A DNA stretch of 64,000 bases from NCBI RefSeq assembly GCF_000702065.1, contig NZ_JNKN01000001.1:1-64000 (forward strand). The letters are read 5' to 3'. The notes under the pieces were generated by a model. The model had not been told where the DNA came from and did not search any database. It saw nothing but the letters and a program-made list of their open reading frames with translations. The position numbers and the translations under genes are program-made. Below are positions 1-8,342 of the stretch, piece by piece (positions within the stretch are counted from its first letter, which is position 1; each line of letters begins with the position of its first letter). Origin of the DNA: Kandleria vitulina DSM 20405 (GTDB lineage Bacteria; Bacillota_I; Bacilli_A; Erysipelotrichales; Coprobacillaceae).

Positions 1-47
1 AGGATTTCCTGTATGTATATTATACCATATATTTTACTGATATTTAT

Positions 48-74
48 CCCACGGCCTAAAGGCACGTGGGTTTT
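48..74 (+). terminator. Rho-independent terminator of an off-window gene
   Basis: CCCACG (48-53) pairs with CGTGGG (65-70), with an inner GCC/GGC pair, followed by TTTT at 71-74. It points rightward, so it probably ends a plus-strand transcript that starts left of the window. I see no coding sequence in 1-124. Confidence 0.5.
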
Positions 75-90
75 CTGTCGGGAACTTTAT

Positions 91-115
91 AAAAAAGCAA
101 GTGTTCAAAACACTT
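91..115 (-). terminator. purA terminator
   Basis: AAGTGTT (99-105) and AACACTT (109-115) form a 7-bp stem with a CAA loop. Read on the minus strand it is followed by GC and six Ts (91-96). It lies 10 nt past the purA stop codon. Confidence 0.75.
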
Positions 116-124
116 ACTTTTCTA

Positions 125-1439
<1,315 letters not shown>

Positions 1440-1449
<10 letters not shown>

Positions 1450-1468
1450 AAGTCCGTACATAAGTAAA
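1440..1468 (-). promoter_or_regulatory. purA promoter
   Basis: On the minus strand TTTACT (1463-1468), 17-nt spacer, perfect TATAAT (1440-1445). It lies about 47 nt upstream of the purA ATG. No PurR box or riboswitch was recognised in the short leader. Confidence 0.65.
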
Positions 1469-1503
1469 ATTAATATATAGATAATTTAATATAAGGAGAA
1501 CTT

Positions 1504-2376
1504 ATGAGTAATATTAAGCTAGAACAATACAAAATATTCAAAGAAGCTGCTTTTACCTTATCTTTTTCACAGGCCGCTAGAAATCTATACATTACCCAGT
1601 CAGCAGTAAGTCAGACAATTACCCTATTGGAGAAAGAATTGGATACTTCTTTATTCATTCGTCATCGTAAAGGTGTCACTTTAACAAAAGAAGGTGAAAT
1701 GCTTTATCATAAGATCTCTCAGGCTTTATCATTAATTACCAATGCTGAAAATGAACTTTCAAACTATAAGCAACTTACCAGTGGCGAACTAACTATTGGT
1801 GCAGGAGACTCTTTATGTGAACATTATCTTATTCCCTATCTTGTTTCTTTTAGAGAACATTATCCTCAAGTACATATCAAAGTTATCAATGGGACTACTA
1901 GTGAAACAATTAAATTATTAAAAAGTGGAACTATAGATCTAGCCTTTGTCAATATGCCTTTAAATGATCCTAGTATTCAAGTAAAAAGTTGCTATCAAGT
2001 TCATGATATCTTTGTGTCAGGAACAAAAGATCTTCATACCTATTCTTATGAAGAAATTGCCAAAGAAAATCTTATTCTCTTAGAAACATTATCCAATTCA
2101 CGAAATTTTGTAGATAACTACTTCTCCAAACATGGTATTCTACTTAAACCCGCTATGGAACTAGGAGCTTATAGTCTTCTTTTAAAATTTGCACAGAATA
2201 AACTTGGAATATCCTGTGTCATCAAGGAATTCTCTACTGAAGCATTAAAAAACGAACAGGTCTATGCTCTTGATGTTCAACCACCACTCCCTGCTCGTTC
2301 CATTGGTTATGCATCATTAAAAACTGCAGCCTTATCAGCTGCAGCCTTAAAATTCATTGCCTTAATTGAAGAGTAG
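1504..2376 (+). CDS. LysR-family transcriptional regulator
   Basis: A 290-aa LysR-type regulator. Residues about 4-62 hold the winged helix-turn-helix (FSQAARNLYITQSAVSQTI, then LEKELDTSLFIRHRKGVTLT), and residues about 90-288 form the periplasmic-binding-like effector domain (LTIGAGDSLCEHYLIPYL is its typical first strand). The ATG at 1504 follows an AAGGAG site at good spacing. It is divergent from purA with overlapping promoters, which is the usual LysR arrangement with a regulated neighbour. Nothing in the sequence identifies the effector, and purA is not a typical LysR target, so the regulon is unknown. Its 3' end overlaps a small convergent gene by 15 nt. Confidence 0.9.
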   Translation: MSNIKLEQYKIFKEAAFTLSFSQAARNLYITQSAVSQTITLLEKELDTSLFIRHRKGVTLTKEGEMLYHKISQALSLITNAENELSNYKQLTSGELTIGAGDSLCEHYLIPYLVSFREHYPQVHIKVINGTTSETIKLLKSGTIDLAFVNMPLNDPSIQVKSCYQVHDIFVSGTKDLHTYSYEEIAKENLILLETLSNSRNFVDNYFSKHGILLKPAMELGAYSLLLKFAQNKLGISCVIKEFSTEALKNEQVYALDVQPPLPARSIGYASLKTAALSAAALKFIALIEE

Positions 2377-2568
2377 ATATCCATGATGCAAAAGCAAGAT
2401 AATCCCACAAACATAACGTCCTGGTGAAGCAACATATTTATAGAACCATAGCAAGTTGTTGTCCATATTGCGAAAATACATACCTTCATAAATATGACAA
2501 AATACTACAAATGCTACTAATAACACTGTTAATACACCAAATAAAATCACATGTTTTTTACTTTTCAT
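2362..2568 (-). CDS. Small two-helix membrane protein of unknown function
   Basis: A 68-aa protein I do not recognise. It has a basic N-terminus (MKSKK), one hydrophobic segment at about 8-26 and a second at about 51-67, with a hydrophilic aromatic loop between (YEGMYFRNMDNN), so it is probably a hairpin membrane protein. A near-consensus ribosome binding site, AAGGAAGGTGAT, precedes the ATG, which is the main reason to call it real despite its size. It is convergent with the LysR gene and overlaps its last 15 nt, sharing coding sequence on both strands. No partner or function can be inferred. Confidence 0.65.
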   Translation of the reverse strand: MKSKKHVILFGVLTVLLVAFVVFCHIYEGMYFRNMDNNLLWFYKYVASPGRYVCGIILLLHHGYLLFN

Positions 2569-2693
2569 AAAATATCACCTTCCTTATTATATTTAAATTA
2601 TACACATATTATATCTATATATAAATCAAAAAACGCTTATTATTTCAATATTTTTTAAATCAATCAATTCCTATAAAACCAATACTTTTATCA

Positions 2694-2730
2694 TACAAAA
2701 AAACTGATGGAGACCCTTCTCCATCAGTTT
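2694..2730 (-). terminator. Lipoprotein gene terminator containing the stop codon
   Basis: A perfect 13-bp stem, AAACTGATGGAGA (2701-2713) with TCTCCATCAGTTT (2718-2730), loop CCCT, and a minus-strand T run through 2697. The TGA stop at 2724-2726 lies inside the stem. Confidence 0.85.
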
Positions 2731-3617
2731 TGATTTGTTTGTGCTTTCTTCTTTTCTTCAGCTTTTTTCTTTTTTTCTTCTTTTTTCTTATCAGCAGCTT
2801 TCTTTTTCTCATCAGCCTTTTTCTTTTCTTCAGTTTTCTTCTTATACTGATAATATGAATACTTCTTAGTCTGCTGTGCTTTCTTGTATGCTTCTTCTCT
2901 CTTCTTGCGATCTTCAGCACGTTCTGATTTCCAAGAATCATCACCATCATCTGTTTCACCGATCTTATTGCCGGCGACTTTCTTTTTGGTAATATTGAAC
3001 TCATAACTAGTTGAACCAGTATAAGCCCCCTTGCCAGTAATAATAATTGTGGCAATACCAATCTTTTTATTGTTTTTATACTGTACTGTATAATCTGTAT
3101 TTAAGACCAGACGCTGTCTTTTATTATTTCTGATTGTCACTGTCGGTCTTTTTTCTTTTCCATCATAAACAAATGATTTTGGAGAAATAGTAATCTGGAA
3201 TTCTGAGATGTTTGTAGATGATTTATCACCTGTCTCCGATGCAACACTCTTTGATGAGTTTTCTGTGTAGATGACAACATCTCGCTTAAAGCTTGAGCTT
3301 ACATCAACAGACACATATTTTTCCTGATCTCCTACTTTAGCAACAATGGAAGCACTGCCTTCACCGACAGATTCAATCTGTCCATGACTGTTTACAGTTG
3401 CAACCTTTTCCTTAGTTGTTGACCAAGTAATCTTGCTTGCATCAGCACCGGTAGCTCCAATTGTATATTTACATCCCGTTCTCATTTCTATATTGGTGAA
3501 TGCTAAATTGAAATCTACCTCTTGTTCCACTTTCTTTGTCTGCTTTTTTTGTGCAGAACATCCTATCAAGGTAAGGGATACTAGGCAAATTGCTGCAAAA
3601 CGTAGTATTGTTTTCAT
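2724..3617 (-). CDS. Cell-surface lipoprotein with Ig-like Big_2 domain and lysine-rich tail
   Basis: A 297-aa predicted lipoprotein. The signal peptide MKTILRFAAICLVSLTLIGC ends in a lipobox with Cys20 as the lipidated residue. Residues about 35-105 resemble a bacterial Ig-like (Big_2) domain (ITWSTTKEKVATVNSHGQ, then GEGSASIVAKVGD). Residues about 143-212 form a second beta-sandwich of the type repeated in Firmicute surface proteins (SFVYDGKEKRPTVTI ... GKGAYTGSTSYEF). Residues about 213-297 are a highly charged Lys/Glu helix with runs of KKK, probably wall- or DNA-contacting, but that is inference. The ATG at 3617 follows a GGGGG site. It has no obvious operon partner. Confidence 0.85.
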   Translation of the reverse strand: MKTILRFAAICLVSLTLIGCSAQKKQTKKVEQEVDFNLAFTNIEMRTGCKYTIGATGADASKITWSTTKEKVATVNSHGQIESVGEGSASIVAKVGDQEKYVSVDVSSSFKRDVVIYTENSSKSVASETGDKSSTNISEFQITISPKSFVYDGKEKRPTVTIRNNKRQRLVLNTDYTVQYKNNKKIGIATIIITGKGAYTGSTSYEFNITKKKVAGNKIGETDDGDDSWKSERAEDRKKREEAYKKAQQTKKYSYYQYKKKTEEKKKADEKKKAADKKKEEKKKKAEEKKKAQTNQN

Positions 3618-3670
3618 AAAATAATACCCCCATATAGATATTATTATAAACGAAATGAAATAAAAGAGAA

Positions 3671-3702
3671 AGAGAAAAGAAGTCCCTATTTAGGACTTCT
3701 TT
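3671..3702 (-). terminator. Terminator of the metal-efflux operon
   Basis: AAAGAAGTCC (3676-3685) pairs with GGACTTCTTT (3693-3702); a T-rich tract follows on the minus strand. The ATPase stop codon (3690-3692) is in the loop. Confidence 0.8.
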
Positions 3703-5561
3703 AAAATTCTTAATGAATTAATAATACACAAGAATGCGACTCCTACATCCGCAAATACTGCCATCCACATATTCGCAATACCAAGAGCTCCTAGAATCAG
3801 TGTTCCAATCTTGATAAATAGTGAGAAAGCAATGTTTTCTTTAGAAATAGAAAGTGTCTTTTTGGCAATATGAATAACTTTAGAAAGACGACTTAAATCA
3901 TCGTCCATGATAACAACATCAGCTGCTTCAATAGCCGCATCGCTTCCCAGCGACCCCATCGCAATACCAATATCAGCACGAGAAAGAACCGGTGCATCAT
4001 TGATGCCATCGCCAATAAAAGCGAGTGCATTATGTGATCCTGAAAGTATTTCTTCTACTTTCTCTACCTTTTCTCCTGGAAGAAGTTCAGCGTAGTATTT
4101 TGAAATGTGAAGTTCATCTGCCACATGTTTCGCTACTTCTTCTTTATCACCAGTAAGCATCATGAATGTCTTAACACCATTTTTATAAAGTGATTGAATA
4201 GCCCCTCTTGCTTCTGGCTTAATAGCATCTGAAATCTTGATAATGCCTAATAATTCTGTATTCTTTGCAACATAGATGAGTGTTTCATAAGAATCAATTC
4301 TTTCTGCTTCAATATGATGATTATCCATTAATGTCTTATTGCCGACATAAAGAAGATCATCACCTAATCGAGCAATAATCCCCTGTCCTGCTACATTTCG
4401 TGAATCACTGACAAGAGAATGATCAATATCTTCTCCTACTGCATCAAGGATACTTAACGCAATAGGATGCGTTGAATAGCCTTCTGCCAAGGCTGCAAGA
4501 TGAAGGATTTCATCTTTTTTCCCATTAACTTCAATAACTTCATTCACCTTGAACTTACCTTGTGTTAAAGTTCCTGTCTTATCTGATACAATCACATCAA
4601 CTTTAGATAACTGTTCAAGATAGTTGGATCCCTTAACAAGAACCCCTTCACTACTAGCAGCGCCAATACCGCCAAAGAAAGCAAGAGGCACGGAAATGAC
4701 AAGGGCACATGGACAAGAGATAACCAAGAATGTACAGGCACGATAGATCCATGTTGAGAAATGTCCTACAAATAAAGAAGGAACTAAAGCAAGAATAAGT
4801 GCACTGATCACTACTACAGGTGTATAGACTCTTGCAAAACGAGTAATGAAGTTTTCTGTTTTTGATTTTTTAGAAGACGCATTTTCTACAAGTTCAAGTA
4901 TCTTTGATACCGTAGAATCTTCATACATCTTGCTTGCAGAAATACGTAAAGCTGTTTCACCATTAATACATCCTGAAATAACTTCATCCCCCTCTTTAAC
5001 AAAACGAGGAACAGATTCACCTGTTAAAGCTGATGTATTGATCATGCTTGTTCCTGAAAGAACAACGCCATCTACAGGAATACGTTCACCTGGCTTAATT
5101 AGCAAGGTATTTCCTACTTCAACATCATATGGATCTACAACTTCCACTTCACCATCTTCTTTTACCAGATTGGCATATTCAGGGGCAATATCCATTAAGT
5201 CACTAATTGACTTTCTAGAACGTCCCACCGCATAGCTCTGGAACCATTCCCCTACCTGATAAAAGAGCATAACTGCTACAGCTTCTGCATTTTCACCAGT
5301 CACAAAGGCGCCTACTGTCGCAAGGGCCATCAAAAATGATTCATCAAAAAGCTGTCGATGCTTAATTCCTAGCACAGCTTTTCTTACTACGCTATAGCCA
5401 ACAATCATGTATGGAATCAAATAGAGTACAAACATAATCAATCTATTTGAAGACATTGCTGGAACAATATTAGAATGTTCAAATATTATTAAGATAACAT
5501 AGAGCACAAAAGCAATAATAATCTTCTGTAATGCTTTTTTAAGCTTACTTGACATTTCCAT
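3690..5561 (-). CDS. Heavy-metal-translocating P1B-type ATPase (Zn/Cd/Pb efflux)
   Basis: A 623-aa membrane pump that should export a soft divalent metal at the cost of ATP. Visible motifs: actuator TGES at about 180-183, the transmembrane metal-binding CPC at 283-285, the phosphorylation site DKTGT with Asp327, the HP pair of the nucleotide domain at 365-366, and GDGINDAPVL near 527. The last helix carries ADVGV, the Asp-x-Gly typical of the Zn/Cd/Pb (P1B-2) group. It has no N-terminal CxxC metal-binding domain, so it is shorter than CadA proteins. The ATG at 5561 has a GAGGAGG site and begins 2 nt after the ArsR gene ends, so the two are one operon regulated by the upstream operator. Confidence 0.93.
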   Translation of the reverse strand: MEMSSKLKKALQKIIIAFVLYVILIIFEHSNIVPAMSSNRLIMFVLYLIPYMIVGYSVVRKAVLGIKHRQLFDESFLMALATVGAFVTGENAEAVAVMLFYQVGEWFQSYAVGRSRKSISDLMDIAPEYANLVKEDGEVEVVDPYDVEVGNTLLIKPGERIPVDGVVLSGTSMINTSALTGESVPRFVKEGDEVISGCINGETALRISASKMYEDSTVSKILELVENASSKKSKTENFITRFARVYTPVVVISALILALVPSLFVGHFSTWIYRACTFLVISCPCALVISVPLAFFGGIGAASSEGVLVKGSNYLEQLSKVDVIVSDKTGTLTQGKFKVNEVIEVNGKKDEILHLAALAEGYSTHPIALSILDAVGEDIDHSLVSDSRNVAGQGIIARLGDDLLYVGNKTLMDNHHIEAERIDSYETLIYVAKNTELLGIIKISDAIKPEARGAIQSLYKNGVKTFMMLTGDKEEVAKHVADELHISKYYAELLPGEKVEKVEEILSGSHNALAFIGDGINDAPVLSRADIGIAMGSLGSDAAIEAADVVIMDDDLSRLSKVIHIAKKTLSISKENIAFSLFIKIGTLILGALGIANMWMAVFADVGVAFLCIINSLRILKKS

Positions 5562-5563
5562 AA

Positions 5564-5890
5564 TTAATCCTCCTCAATATGTTCTTTTCCTGTCGCAATG
5601 ATTGTTTTCACATGATCATCTGCCAAAGAATAAATCATTGCTTTTCCTTCACGTCTAGACTTAATCAGCTTAGATGTCTTTAATAACTTAAGCTGATGAG
5701 AAATAGCAGACTGATTCATACCTAAATCTTTTGTTATTTCTCCAACGTTCTTTTCCCCTTCAAGAAGATCATATAAGATCTTGATTCTTGTAGAATCAGA
5801 AAACATTTTAAATAAATCAGCTAAATCACTAAGTTCATCTTCACTCATCTCATTAACTGCTAAATCATAATTTTCATATTTACTCATCAT
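5564..5890 (-). CDS. ArsR/SmtB-family Zn(II)-type metal sensor repressor (CzrA-like)
   Basis: A winged-helix dimeric repressor that should release DNA on binding metal. The recognition helix region is VGEITKDLGMNQSAISHQLK. The C-terminal helix contains D-x-H-x10-H-x2-E (DDHVKTIIATGKEHIEE), exactly the alpha-5 Zn/Co site of CzrA and SmtB; the Cys-box of CadC is absent. I start at the ATG at 5888-5890 (108 aa; the adjacent ATG at 5885-5887 is also possible) because a GAGG site sits 5 nt upstream. The nine upstream in-frame codons coincide with the operator and have no ribosome binding site. It is followed directly by the efflux ATPase. Confidence 0.9.
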   Translation of the reverse strand: MMSKYENYDLAVNEMSEDELSDLADLFKMFSDSTRIKILYDLLEGEKNVGEITKDLGMNQSAISHQLKLLKTSKLIKSRREGKAMIYSLADDHVKTIIATGKEHIEED

Positions 5891-5902
5891 GTATACCTCA
5901 CT

Positions 5903-5929
5903 TGAATGTTTATTCATATGAATATTTTA
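5903..5929 (-). promoter_or_regulatory. CzrA/SmtB-type operator and -10 of the metal-efflux operon
   Basis: TGAA-N6-TTCA at 5903-5916 matches the known SmtB/CzrA half-site arrangement, and an overlapping perfect palindrome ATTCATATGAAT covers 5912-5923. The minus-strand -10 TAAAAT is at 5924-5929, with a TTGCAT -35 16 nt further upstream. A repressor here would block the transcription start. Confidence 0.75.
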
Positions 5930-5951
5930 TCATATATTAATATAAATGCAA

Positions 5952-5980
5952 GAAAAACAACCTCTAATTTTAGAGGTTGT
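5952..5980 (-). terminator. Terminator of the amidohydrolase-like gene
   Basis: ACAACCTCTAA (5957-5967) pairs with TTAGAGGTTGT (5970-5980), with Ts following on the minus strand. The gene's TAA stop is at 5970-5972, inside the 3' stem arm. Confidence 0.8.
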
Positions 5981-7184
5981 TTGCATTTAATGTATCCATC
6001 ATCTGATCAAGTGCTTCTTCAAGCTCTTTTTTCTTTTCAATCTTAGGGTGTCTTAAAAGATGACCGCTCTTCATCACAAAAGAAAGTGAAGATAATGCTG
6101 AAAGATCTTCCAATGGATTCTCTTCCATTACGATAAGATCCGCATATTTTCCTGCTTCAATACTGCCAATCACATATTCTAGACCTAATTGTTTCGCATT
6201 ATTTAAAGTTACCATGTACAATACATCCTGATTTGTCAAATCAAAGAAATGCTTGTGATAGGCAAGTTCTCTCCACATATTATAGTGTGTAACGCCTTCA
6301 AGAGAAGAGCCTGTCCCTATTCCTACTTCAATACGGTGTGCATTGCATGTTTCAATACAAGAGACCATCTGTTTAATGAGCTCATAGCCTTCATCCTTGA
6401 GGTCTTCTTGCATGTATTTACCAATCAATGGTGAAAAGATGGCGACTTCAAAAGTAGGATTCATCTGGAATCTATTGATATGGCTCTTGCTCATTGCTCC
6501 ACCATATTCAATAGAGTCGGCACCATTGTTAAGGGCCATAGCTAAGGCATATGAACTATGGACCTGTACGGCAACGCTCATATGGTGATTATGGGCTTCT
6601 ACGATTGTTGAGCGGATCAGTTCTTCATTATCGAGATCATCAATAAGAAGTGTTAAAAAATCTATTTTTTTATGACGATAGCTTCTTAGCTTTTTCATCA
6701 TATCACTGTAGTTTTGTACAACATCAATTCTTTCATCGATAAGCGGATGAAAAGCTAACATCTTAGCACAAAGCATACGGGGACCTAGCATCATCTGTGA
6801 TTGAATCTTATCTCTTACTAGCAGTTCACATGATTCACTATTTCCCATGACACGCATTGTGGTTACACCGCTTTCTAGATGCATACGGGCATAGTTCTCT
6901 GTTCTTTTTAAACGATAAGAATCAGATGGGAAAACCTTTTTTGCAAAAGAGAAAGCTTTGCCTTTCTTTAAAGTCCCACCATCATAAAGATGTGCATGTA
7001 AATCAATCAATCCTGGCATAACGTAGGCATGATGTAAATCAATAACAAGATAACCTTTTGTATCATAAGTATCCGGAACAATGGCTTCAATGCGCTCATC
7101 GTTAGTAAGAATGATCATATTGCGCTGAGGCCGCATATCTCTTGTTCCATCAAGAATAGTTGCATTTATTAGTGCATATTTCAT
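5970..7184 (-). CDS. Amidohydrolase-superfamily protein with altered active site
   Basis: A 404-aa protein of the imidazolonepropionase/Xaa-Pro-dipeptidase-like amidohydrolase group. The metal motif HxH is present (His63, His65 in DLHAHL), as is the His of the next strand (His209, VQVHS), and the C-terminal IGSIEAGKYADLIVM is typical. Three usual ligands look lost: the carboxylated Lys position reads DFLTLL (Thr178), SIEHG reads SIEYG (Tyr227), and the catalytic GTD reads GTG (Gly292). It may be non-catalytic or have changed chemistry. An AAAGG site precedes the ATG; an extended -10 lies upstream at 7224-7232. It is divergent from the MetE-like gene. Confidence 0.85.
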   Translation of the reverse strand: MKYALINATILDGTRDMRPQRNMIILTNDERIEAIVPDTYDTKGYLVIDLHHAYVMPGLIDLHAHLYDGGTLKKGKAFSFAKKVFPSDSYRLKRTENYARMHLESGVTTMRVMGNSESCELLVRDKIQSQMMLGPRMLCAKMLAFHPLIDERIDVVQNYSDMMKKLRSYRHKKIDFLTLLIDDLDNEELIRSTIVEAHNHHMSVAVQVHSSYALAMALNNGADSIEYGGAMSKSHINRFQMNPTFEVAIFSPLIGKYMQEDLKDEGYELIKQMVSCIETCNAHRIEVGIGTGSSLEGVTHYNMWRELAYHKHFFDLTNQDVLYMVTLNNAKQLGLEYVIGSIEAGKYADLIVMEENPLEDLSALSSLSFVMKSGHLLRHPKIEKKKELEEALDQMMDTLNANNL

Positions 7185-7223
7185 AATTATTTTCCTTTCT
7201 TATTCATTCACAAGAACATAACT

Positions 7224-7232
7224 ATTATATCA
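7224..7232 (-). promoter_or_regulatory. Extended -10 of the amidohydrolase-like gene
   Basis: TGATATAAT on the minus strand is a perfect extended -10 (TGn plus TATAAT). No good -35 was seen. It lies about 40 nt upstream of the start codon. Confidence 0.5.
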
Positions 7233-7294
7233 TAACTTCGTTTGTTATAGTTAATATCTATAAGATATCTCCATCAATTCATATAATAACCATA

Positions 7295-7322
7295 TTGAAA
7301 TAATATTTACAACTATTATAAT
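7295..7322 (+). promoter_or_regulatory. Promoter of the MetE-like gene
   Basis: TTGAAA (7295-7300), 16-nt spacer, perfect TATAAT (7317-7322). The start codon is 26 nt downstream, leaving room for the strong AAGGAGGG site. Confidence 0.65.
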
Positions 7323-7348
7323 AATCAATAAAAAAAGGAGGGATCTAA

Positions 7349-8317
7349 GTGAAACACTATGATATCATAGGTAACTTTCTACTGCCTGAAAGCGTAAAGA
7401 AAGCTAACCTTTCCTATAAGAAAGGCATTATTTCCTATAATAAGCTAAAAGAAGCACAGGACAATGCAATCAGAAACCTGATTATCAAACAGAAAGAATA
7501 TGAGTTCCCTTTTATTTATGATGGGCATTATCGAAGAGAAAACGTAACACTTGATTTTATTATTCCCTTTCTCCATGTCAACTATAATGAAGAAGGACTT
7601 TTTCTTAAAGGACCATTAACCTTTAAATCACATCCTCTTCTTGAAGAATTCAGATTCATTCACTCATTTGAAGATGAGAACAGTCATGCTAGAATCAGTA
7701 TTCCTTCTCCTTCTACTTTTATTCATATCTTTAACAATAAAGAAAACATACTAAAATATTATGACTCCCTTGATGATTTCAATAATGATGTCATTTCTAT
7801 TTATCGTTCATTTATTAAAGAAATATATCATGTGGGATGCCGTTATCTTCTTCTAGAAGAAGAAGCATTGGACTATTTAGAAGAAACTGTTCATATCAAC
7901 AATGAGGTTATTGATAATCAGCCTCAAGATTTAATTTTTTCTACTCATATCCAAAAGAATCAGCTTGATTATGATAGCTACAATAAAATAGCTGCTTACC
8001 TGTTTACTCATGAACATGTTCACTCCTATTATATAGAATGTGATCATAAATCATCCTACCCGTTAGCGTTCTTAAGTCATTTACCTAACGATAAAGATGT
8101 AATCTTAAGACTGCTGGTAGCCAATACACCATTTATGGAAAATGAAGAAGAAATCATCGATCGTGTCATTGAAGCTTCACTGTATGTGCCATTGTCTCAT
8201 CTCTCTATTTCTACAAGGGGAGAATTTGATACATCAAGCCTGACTCTTTCTGAGTTTCAGCAATGGGAAAAGATACAGAAACTAAAAGATATCAGCGAGA
8301 AAATATGGCATACATAA
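7349..8317 (+). CDS. MetE C-terminal-domain-like (YxjG/YxjH-type) protein lacking Zn cysteines
   Basis: A 322-aa relative of the stand-alone cobalamin-independent methionine synthase barrel. Its beginning (HYDIIGNFLLPESVKKA) and its end (IDRVIEASLYVPLSHLSIS, then WEKIQKLKDI) match the family. The zinc site is degraded: the family THxCRGN reads THIQKN (His200 kept, Cys replaced by Gln202), and the LSPQCGF region near 285-293 has no Cys. The substrate-side DGE reads DGH (His60). Family members are usually about 370 aa. It probably does not perform normal methyl transfer to a thiol. The start is GTG, with AAGGAGGG 7 nt upstream. It is plus-strand and flanked by two minus-strand genes. Confidence 0.8.
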   Translation: MKHYDIIGNFLLPESVKKANLSYKKGIISYNKLKEAQDNAIRNLIIKQKEYEFPFIYDGHYRRENVTLDFIIPFLHVNYNEEGLFLKGPLTFKSHPLLEEFRFIHSFEDENSHARISIPSPSTFIHIFNNKENILKYYDSLDDFNNDVISIYRSFIKEIYHVGCRYLLLEEEALDYLEETVHINNEVIDNQPQDLIFSTHIQKNQLDYDSYNKIAAYLFTHEHVHSYYIECDHKSSYPLAFLSHLPNDKDVILRLLVANTPFMENEEEIIDRVIEASLYVPLSHLSISTRGEFDTSSLTLSEFQQWEKIQKLKDISEKIWHT

Positions 8318-8342
8318 AAACAGAGCTAAGTGCTCTGTTTTT
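8316..8342. terminator. Bidirectional terminator between MetE-like and EIIB-ROK genes
   Basis: AAAAACAGAGC (8316-8326) and GCTCTGTTTTT (8332-8342) form an 11-bp stem with loop TAAGT. It serves both strands; the minus-strand stop codon (8326-8328) begins at the stem-loop junction. Confidence 0.85.

Noticed and set aside
2660-3061. Open frame of 133 codons rich in Lys/Arg on the minus strand
   Set aside because: It is a second frame of the lysine-coding tail of the lipoprotein; it extends through the terminator and has no ribosome binding site.
4846-5235. Plus-strand open frame of 129 codons
   Set aside because: Lies antisense within the P-type ATPase gene, Ser/Thr/Pro-rich composition typical of shadow frames, no start signal.
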